Origin: Limnohabitans radicicola
Lineage (GTDB): Bacteria; Pseudomonadota; Gammaproteobacteria; Burkholderiales; Burkholderiaceae_C
Length of the DNA: 64,000 nt
Direction: 5' to 3'
Assembly (NCBI RefSeq): GCF_014837235.1
Contig: NZ_JACYFT010000002.1
Span: forward strand, 372,001-436,000
Part shown: piece by piece, positions 58,858 through 64,000 of the stretch
How positions within the stretch are numbered: the stretch's first letter is position 1
How the letters are laid out: the number at the start of each line of letters is the position of its first letter
Translations under genes and position numbers: made by a program
Notes under the pieces: model-generated
Databases searched by the model: none
Told to the model about the DNA's origin: nothing
Seen by the model: the letters and a program-made list of their open reading frames with translations, nothing else

Positions 58858-60771
58858 TTGAATAACCCCTGGTTTTCCAAAATTGCCGTTTGGGTGGTGA
58901 TTGCCATGGTGCTGTTCACTGTTTTCAAACAGTTTGACAGCCGTGGCACAGGTGGCTCTGGCTACATGGGCTACTCGGACTTCCTTGAAGAGGTGCGCGG
59001 TAACCGCATCAAGACCGCCACGATCCAGGAGGGTCAGGGTGGCACCGAAATCGTGGCCACGACCACCGATGAGCGCCGCATCAAGACCACTGCCACTTAC
59101 CTGGACCGTGGCCTGGTGGGTGATTTGATTGCCAACGGTGTGAAATTCGATGTCAAGCCCCGCGAAGAAGGGTCGCTGCTCATGACCTTGCTGGTCAGCT
59201 GGGGTCCGATGCTGCTGCTGATTGGTGTGTGGATTTATTTCATGCGCCAGATGCAAGGCGGCGGCAAAGGCGGTGCATTCAGCTTTGGCAAATCCAAGGC
59301 GCGCATGCTCGACGAGAACACGAACCCTGTGACCTTTGCCGATGTGGCGGGTTGCGACGAGGCCAAAGAAGAAGTCAAGGAGGTCGTCGACTTCCTCAAA
59401 GACCCGCAAAAATTCCAGAAGCTTGGTGGCCGCATCCCGCGCGGCTTGTTGCTGGTTGGCCCTCCTGGCACAGGCAAGACCTTGCTGGCCAAATCGATTG
59501 CCGGGGAAGCCAAGGTGCCTTTCTTCAGCATCTCGGGCTCGGATTTCGTTGAAATGTTTGTGGGCGTGGGCGCTGCCCGCGTGCGCGACATGTTCGAGAA
59601 CGCCAAAAAGAACGCGCCTTGCATCATCTTCATTGACGAGATCGATGCTGTAGGCCGCCAGCGTGGCGCAGGCCTGGGCGGTGGCAACGACGAGCGCGAG
59701 CAGACCCTCAACCAGATGCTGGTCGAGATGGACGGTTTCGAGACCAACTTGGGCGTGATCGTTGTCGCGGCCACCAACCGTCCGGACATCCTCGACGCTG
59801 CCTTGCTGCGCCCTGGCCGTTTTGACCGTCAGGTGTATGTGACGCTGCCCGACATCCGTGGCCGTGAACAAATCCTCAATGTGCACATGCGCAAAATCCC
59901 GATCGGTCAGGACGTCAAGGCTGAAGTGATCGCCCGTGGCACCCCCGGCATGAGTGGTGCTGATTTGGCCAACCTGTGCAACGAGTCGGCTCTGATGGCC
60001 GCGCGTCGCAATGCCCGCGTGGTCGAGATGCAGGATTTCGAGAAGGCCAAGGACAAGATCCTCATGGGTCCTGAGCGCAAGAGCATGGTCATGCCCGAGG
60101 AAGAGCGCCGCAACACGGCCTACCACGAGGCGGGCCACGCCCTGATCGGCAAGTTGCTGCCCAAATGCGATCCGGTGCACAAGGTCACCATCATTCCCCG
60201 TGGTCGGGCCCTGGGTGTGACCATGAGCCTCCCTGAAAAAGACCGCTACAGCTACGACAGCGAATACATGCTCAATCAGATTAGCATGTTGTTCGGTGGC
60301 CGCATCGCCGAAGAGGTCTTCATGAAGCAGATGACCACCGGGGCATCCAATGACTTTGAGCGTGCCACGTCCATCGCCCGTGACATGGTCATGCGCTACG
60401 GTATGACCCAGGCGCTGGGGCCGATGGTTTATTCCGAAAACGAAGGCGAGGTTTTCCTGGGTCGCTCGGTCACCAAGACCACCAACATGAGCGAGCAGAC
60501 CATGCAGAAGGTCGATGGCGAAGTGCGCCGCATCATCGATGAGCAGTATGGTTTGGCCCGTCGCCTGATCGAAGAGCACAGCGACAAGATGCACGCCATG
60601 GCCAAGGCCTTGCTGGATTGGGAAACCATCGACGGTGAACAGCTCGATGACATCATGGCCGGGCGTGAGCCACGTCCGCCCAAGGACTGGACACCCAAAA
60701 CACCCACAGGCGGTGGTGATGGTGGTGGCGCACCCAGCGTACAGCCCGATCCGACGCCAAGCGCAGCGTGA
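58858..60771 (+). CDS. ftsH: ATP-dependent zinc metalloprotease FtsH
   Basis: A 637-residue inner-membrane AAA+ protease that degrades misfolded membrane proteins and regulates LpxC. Two transmembrane segments flank a periplasmic domain ([13 protein letters not shown] near residue 10 and [11 protein letters not shown] near 121). Walker [11 protein letters not shown] is near residue 201, the second region of homology with [20 protein letters not shown] near 302, and the zinc site HEAGH near 423. It starts with TTG at 58858 behind GGAG, as usual in this order. Confidence 0.97.
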   Translation: MNNPWFSKIAVWVVIAMVLFTVFKQFDSRGTGGSGYMGYSDFLEEVRGNRIKTATIQEGQGGTEIVATTTDERRIKTTATYLDRGLVGDLIANGVKFDVKPREEGSLLMTLLVSWGPMLLLIGVWIYFMRQMQGGGKGGAFSFGKSKARMLDENTNPVTFADVAGCDEAKEEVKEVVDFLKDPQKFQKLGGRIPRGLLLVGPPGTGKTLLAKSIAGEAKVPFFSISGSDFVEMFVGVGAARVRDMFENAKKNAPCIIFIDEIDAVGRQRGAGLGGGNDEREQTLNQMLVEMDGFETNLGVIVVAATNRPDILDAALLRPGRFDRQVYVTLPDIRGREQILNVHMRKIPIGQDVKAEVIARGTPGMSGADLANLCNESALMAARRNARVVEMQDFEKAKDKILMGPERKSMVMPEEERRNTAYHEAGHALIGKLLPKCDPVHKVTIIPRGRALGVTMSLPEKDRYSYDSEYMLNQISMLFGGRIAEEVFMKQMTTGASNDFERATSIARDMVMRYGMTQALGPMVYSENEGEVFLGRSVTKTTNMSEQTMQKVDGEVRRIIDEQYGLARRLIEEHSDKMHAMAKALLDWETIDGEQLDDIMAGREPRPPKDWTPKTPTGGGDGGGAPSVQPDPTPSAA

Positions 60772-60793
60772 GCGCTTTGCGCAGATGAATTCC

Positions 60794-60818
60794 AACGGGG
60801 CTGAAAAGCCCCGTTTTT
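60794..60818 (+). terminator. Terminator between ftsH and folP
   Basis: A 9-bp stem AACGGGGCT / AGCCCCGTT with a GAAA loop and T-run. Confidence 0.9.
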
Positions 60819-60832
60819 CTTTGGAGTCCGCC

Positions 60833-61678
60833 ATGTTTTGGCAAACCACCCGTTTTCAAATCGACCTGAGCCAGCCGCGTGTCATGGGCATCGTCAATTT
60901 GACGCCAGACTCCTTTTCGGATGGTGGACGCCATGGCGATCTCTCGAAAGCCTTGGCGCATGCCCAGCAGTTGCTGGCTGAGGGTGCTGACATCCTGGAT
61001 GTGGGGGCCGAATCCACCCGGCCGGGTGCCCAGCCTGTGTCTGAAGCCGAAGAGTTGGCCCGCTTGTTGCCTTTCCTGCGCGAGGCAGTGCGTTGGAATG
61101 TGCCGATTTCCATCGACACCTACAAGGCTGCTGTCATGCGCCAGGTGCTCGATTTGGGCGTGGACATCGTTAACGACATCTGGGCGTTGCGCCAGCCCGG
61201 AGCCGAAGCCGCGGTGGTCGCACACCCGTCGTGTGGGGTGTGTTTGATGCACATGCACCGTGAGCCGCAAAGCATGCAGACGGCGCCCATGACCGGTGAT
61301 GTGTTGCAAGAGGTGAAAGCTTTCCTGGAAAGCCGGGTTCAAGCCATGACAGGGCAGGGTGTCTCGTCTGAGCGCATCGTGCTGGACCCGGGCGTGGGAT
61401 TTGGCAAAACGGTGGCACAAAACCTGTCTTTGCTTGCTCGCCAAGCTGAGTGGCAGCTGCAGGGTTTCCCGGTGTTGGCTGGTTGGTCGCGCAAATCCAC
61501 CTTGGGGGCAGTACTGGTTCAAGAGGGGGTCGTACCGGCTCCCGGGGATCGCGTTCATGCCAGTGTGGCTGCAGCATTGCTGGCTGTGGATCGCGGAGCG
61601 CACGTGGTGCGTGTGCACGATGTCCAACCCACGGTGGATGCACTCAAGGTGTGGCAGGCTTTGCGTGAGCACGCTTGA
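60833..61678 (+). CDS. folP: Dihydropteroate synthase
   Basis: A 281-residue TIM-barrel enzyme joining p-aminobenzoate to dihydropterin pyrophosphate; the target of sulfonamides. Signatures GIVNLTPDSFSDGG near residue 20 and ILDVGAESTRPGAQP near 53, then ISIDTYKAAV, VNDIWAL and LDPGVGFGKT. LVGWSRKS-type loop appears as LAGWSRKSTLG. GGAG precedes the ATG at 60833. The ftsH-folP-glmM order is standard. Confidence 0.97.
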   Translation: MFWQTTRFQIDLSQPRVMGIVNLTPDSFSDGGRHGDLSKALAHAQQLLAEGADILDVGAESTRPGAQPVSEAEELARLLPFLREAVRWNVPISIDTYKAAVMRQVLDLGVDIVNDIWALRQPGAEAAVVAHPSCGVCLMHMHREPQSMQTAPMTGDVLQEVKAFLESRVQAMTGQGVSSERIVLDPGVGFGKTVAQNLSLLARQAEWQLQGFPVLAGWSRKSTLGAVLVQEGVVPAPGDRVHASVAAALLAVDRGAHVVRVHDVQPTVDALKVWQALREHA

Positions 61679-61741
61679 AAGCCGGTATGCAGGACAGGCA
61701 TCTGCATAAAATGCCCTGCAAAGATCGATAAGGAATTTCCA

Positions 61742-63073
61742 ATGGCTCGTCAGTATTTTGGAACCGATGGCATCCGTGGCACGGTGGGGCAGTCCCCGAT
61801 CACGCCGGACTTTGTGCTTCGGCTGGCACATGCTGTTGGACGCGTGCTCAAGCGCGATCACCCGCACCCGACGGTGCTGATCGGCAAGGACACCCGGATT
61901 TCAGGGTATATGCTGGAAAGTGCACTCGAGTCGGGCTTCAATTCGGCCGGGGTGGACGTGGTGTTGCTCGGGCCTGTGCCCACGCCCGCCGTGGCCTACC
62001 TGACCCGTGCCCAACGGGCATCGCTGGGTGTGGTCATCAGTGCCAGCCACAACCCCTTTCAGGACAACGGCATCAAGTTTTTCAGCGCGCAAGGCACCAA
62101 GCTGTCGGACGACTGGGAACTGGCCGTGGAGTCGGCGCTGGACGAAGCGCCGGTCTGGGTCGATTCTGCGTCGCTCGGCAAAACCCGCCGACTGGAAGAC
62201 GCTGCAGGACGGTACATCGAGTTTTGCAAAAGCACGTTTTCCACCGATCTGTCGCTGCGCGGCCTCAAGATCGTGGTGGATGCTGCGCACGGTGCGGCCT
62301 ACCAGATCGCCCCTAAAGTCTTTCATGAGCTGGGGGCCGATGTCATCACGCTGGGTTGTGCCCCCGATGGTCTGAACATCAACCGCGATGTGGGTGCCAC
62401 GCACCCTCAGGCGCTGGTCGATGCCGTGAAGGCGAACCGGGCAGATTACGGTGTAGCACTGGACGGTGATGCCGACCGCCTGCAACTGGTGGATGCCTCT
62501 GGGCGGCTTTTCAACGGCGACGAACTGTTGTACCTGATGGTTGCTGACCGCCTGGCGCGCGACCAGGTGGTGCCGGGCGCGGTGGGCACCTTGATGACCA
62601 ACATGGCCGTGGAAGTCGCCCTCAAGCGCCGAGGCGTGGAGTTTGTCCGGGCCAAGGTGGGGGACCGCTATGTGCTCGAAGTGTTGGCCGAAAAAGGCTG
62701 GCTGCTCGGTGGTGAGGGTTCGGGCCATTTGCTGGTGCTCGACAAGCACACCACTGGCGATGGCTTGGTCAGCGCCTTGCAGGTGCTCCAAGCTTGTGTG
62801 GGCAGCGGCCGCACCATGGCCGAACTGCTGCAAGGGGTCGAGTTGTTCCCGCAGACCCTGATCAATGTGCGTCTGAAGCCCGGTTTCGAGTGGCAAACGC
62901 ATGAACCCCTGCAGCAAGCGACCCAGGCGGCGCAGGCGCAATTGGGCGATGCGGGTCGGGTGCTGATCCGGGCCAGTGGCACCGAGCCTTTGGTGCGGGT
63001 CATGGTGGAGGCGCGCGACCCGGAAGTTGCCCGCAGCACCGCTGAGCGCATTGCAGCGAGCTTGGCCGCTTGA
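61742..63073 (+). CDS. glmM: Phosphoglucosamine mutase
   Basis: A 443-residue mutase converting glucosamine-6-phosphate to glucosamine-1-phosphate for peptidoglycan and lipid A precursors. It starts [13 protein letters not shown], the phosphoserine loop is [14 protein letters not shown] near residue 98, the metal loop [11 protein letters not shown] near 241, and the C-terminal [21 protein letters not shown] lies before the ATG. It supplies the UDP-GlcNAc used by the lpx cluster. Confidence 0.98.
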   Translation: MARQYFGTDGIRGTVGQSPITPDFVLRLAHAVGRVLKRDHPHPTVLIGKDTRISGYMLESALESGFNSAGVDVVLLGPVPTPAVAYLTRAQRASLGVVISASHNPFQDNGIKFFSAQGTKLSDDWELAVESALDEAPVWVDSASLGKTRRLEDAAGRYIEFCKSTFSTDLSLRGLKIVVDAAHGAAYQIAPKVFHELGADVITLGCAPDGLNINRDVGATHPQALVDAVKANRADYGVALDGDADRLQLVDASGRLFNGDELLYLMVADRLARDQVVPGAVGTLMTNMAVEVALKRRGVEFVRAKVGDRYVLEVLAEKGWLLGGEGSGHLLVLDKHTTGDGLVSALQVLQACVGSGRTMAELLQGVELFPQTLINVRLKPGFEWQTHEPLQQATQAAQAQLGDAGRVLIRASGTEPLVRVMVEARDPEVARSTAERIAASLAA

Positions 63074-63077
63074 GTTT

Positions 63078-63899
63078 TCAATAAATCAGGCGCTCTGGCC
63101 GGATCTCCTGCAGGATGGTGGTGGCGATTTCCTCGATTGACTTGGTGGTCGTGGACAGCCACCGTATGCCGGAGCGGCGCATCATGGCCTCGGCCTCGGC
63201 CACCTCCATGCGGCAGTTGTCCAGACTGGCATAGCGGGAGTTGGGACGCCTCTCCGAACGGATTTCAGAGAGGCGCTCGGGCAGGATGGTCAGGCCAAAA
63301 ATTTTCTTGCGGTAAGGCATCAGCGCCGGGGGCAGCTGGCGACGCTCGAAGTCTTCGGGGATCAGAGGGTAGTTGGCCGCTTTGAGGCCGTGCTGCATGG
63401 CCAGGTACAGGCTGGTGGGGGTCTTGCCGCTGCGGCTCACACCCACAAGGATCACGTCCGAGCCTTCCAGATCGCGGTGCGATTGCCCATCATCGTGGGC
63501 CAACGAGAAGTTGATGGCCTCGATCCGGTCGTGGTACTCCTTGCTTTTGCTCACATCCGAAAAGCGCCCCACACGGTGGTGGGACTTCGATCCGAGTTCT
63601 TCTTCCAGCGGGTTCACGAAGGTGCCAAACATGTCCAGCAGCATGCCCTGGCAGTGTTCCTGCAGGACTTTGAGGACTTCCATGTTCACCAGGGTCGAGA
63701 ACACGATGGGTTTGCTGCCTTCGGTTTCGCCTGTGTGGTTGATTTGCCGCACCGCCTGGTGGGCCTTGTCGATCGTGTCGACAAAAGGCAGCCGGACGTG
63801 GCGCGTTTTCAGGTCGAATTGGGCCAGGATGGCGTTGCCAAAGGTTTCGGCGGTGATGCCGGTCCCGTCTGAGACAAAAAACACGGTGCGTTGGGGCAT
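63078..63899 (-). CDS. ppsR: Phosphoenolpyruvate synthase regulatory protein (DUF299)
   Basis: A 273-residue bifunctional enzyme that inactivates PEP synthase by ADP-dependent phosphorylation and reverses it by phosphate-dependent pyrophosphorolysis. The N-terminus [20 protein letters not shown] and the nucleotide loop [16 protein letters not shown] near residue 154 are diagnostic. The ATG at 63899 matches the family start. In Burkholderiales ppsA is usually divergent from it, so ppsA is expected just beyond the right edge. Confidence 0.95.
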   Translation of the reverse strand: MPQRTVFFVSDGTGITAETFGNAILAQFDLKTRHVRLPFVDTIDKAHQAVRQINHTGETEGSKPIVFSTLVNMEVLKVLQEHCQGMLLDMFGTFVNPLEEELGSKSHHRVGRFSDVSKSKEYHDRIEAINFSLAHDDGQSHRDLEGSDVILVGVSRSGKTPTSLYLAMQHGLKAANYPLIPEDFERRQLPPALMPYRKKIFGLTILPERLSEIRSERRPNSRYASLDNCRMEVAEAEAMMRRSGIRWLSTTTKSIEEIATTILQEIRPERLIY

Positions 63900-63917
63900 G
63901 GCTGCAAAAAATATCAA

Positions 63918-64000
63918 GGATTCGGGAGGGTTTGCACCCCTACAATGGAATCATTATCCATCGCTTGCGTGAGCCCACCTTCAACAAATACAAAGGGATT
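63918..64000. other. Right edge: upstream region of ppsR and an unseen plus-strand gene
   Basis: This stretch has no recognisable coding start. It is the likely shared promoter region of ppsR and a divergent gene, probably ppsA, beyond the window. That gene is not seen, so this is expectation from family context only. Confidence 0.4.

Overview
The window looks like chromosomal DNA of a betaproteobacterium of the order Burkholderiales, most probably Comamonadaceae. The evidence is about 62% GC in the stretches I counted, the block rpsB-tsf-pyrH-frr-cdsA-dxr-bamA-skp-lpxD-fabZ-lpxA-lpxB-rnhB, a PhaR polyhydroxyalkanoate regulator, a ribBX gene with a degenerate second domain, ftsH starting with TTG after rlmE, and NnrDE. 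A planktonic freshwater genus is possible, but I cannot fix the genus from sequence alone. I see no prophage, insertion sequence, rRNA operon or CRISPR array. Almost everything is core housekeeping, tightly packed and often translationally coupled through 1- or 4-base start/stop overlaps.

Layout. 1-4.2 kb: a PAS regulator (cut by the left edge) divergent from a 3-oxoacid CoA-transferase pair (scoAB) with a strong palindrome between them, a lone ParB-like gene downstream of tRNA-Gly(CCC), and gabD. 4.3-16.5 kb: alaS (with an internal low-GC block), a TlpA-like thioredoxin whose 5' end lies in a REP-like repeat, a Tat-exported transglutaminase-like protein, two tRNA/RNA modification genes, a VapBC-type toxin-antitoxin pair, gluQ, a renalase-like flavoprotein, a LysR/pirin divergent pair, a flavodoxin-like protein and a DUF599 membrane protein. 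16.6-20.2 kb: dnaE.

20.3-26.9 kb (minus strand): one long run ribE-ribBX-ribH-nusB-aminotransferase-ybgC-tolQ-tolR-tolA joining riboflavin synthesis to envelope energetics. 27-36.2 kb: a lipoprotein with a likely seven-bladed propeller, phaR, rimO, two tandem tRNA-Leu(CAG) genes each with its own terminator, rnr, and nnrDE with an amidase gene.

36.3-51.6 kb (plus strand): ribosome and envelope biogenesis. This block departs from the canonical order in three ways. uppS is missing between frr and cdsA. rseP is missing between dxr and bamA. A Gfo/Idh-type oxidoreductase and a DegT-type aminotransferase lie between lpxA and lpxB, the arrangement of gnnA-gnnB. With an LpxA that carries Met at the acyl-ruler position and Arg in place of a conserved His, this predicts a lipid A built on 2,3-diamino-2,3-dideoxyglucose with amide-linked, probably C10, primary acyl chains. 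I consider this the most interesting system in the window.

51.6-64 kb: carA-carB, greA, a small glycosyltransferase-like gene, a YhbY RNA-binding protein, rlmE-ftsH-folP-glmM, and the PEP synthase regulator ppsR at the right edge.
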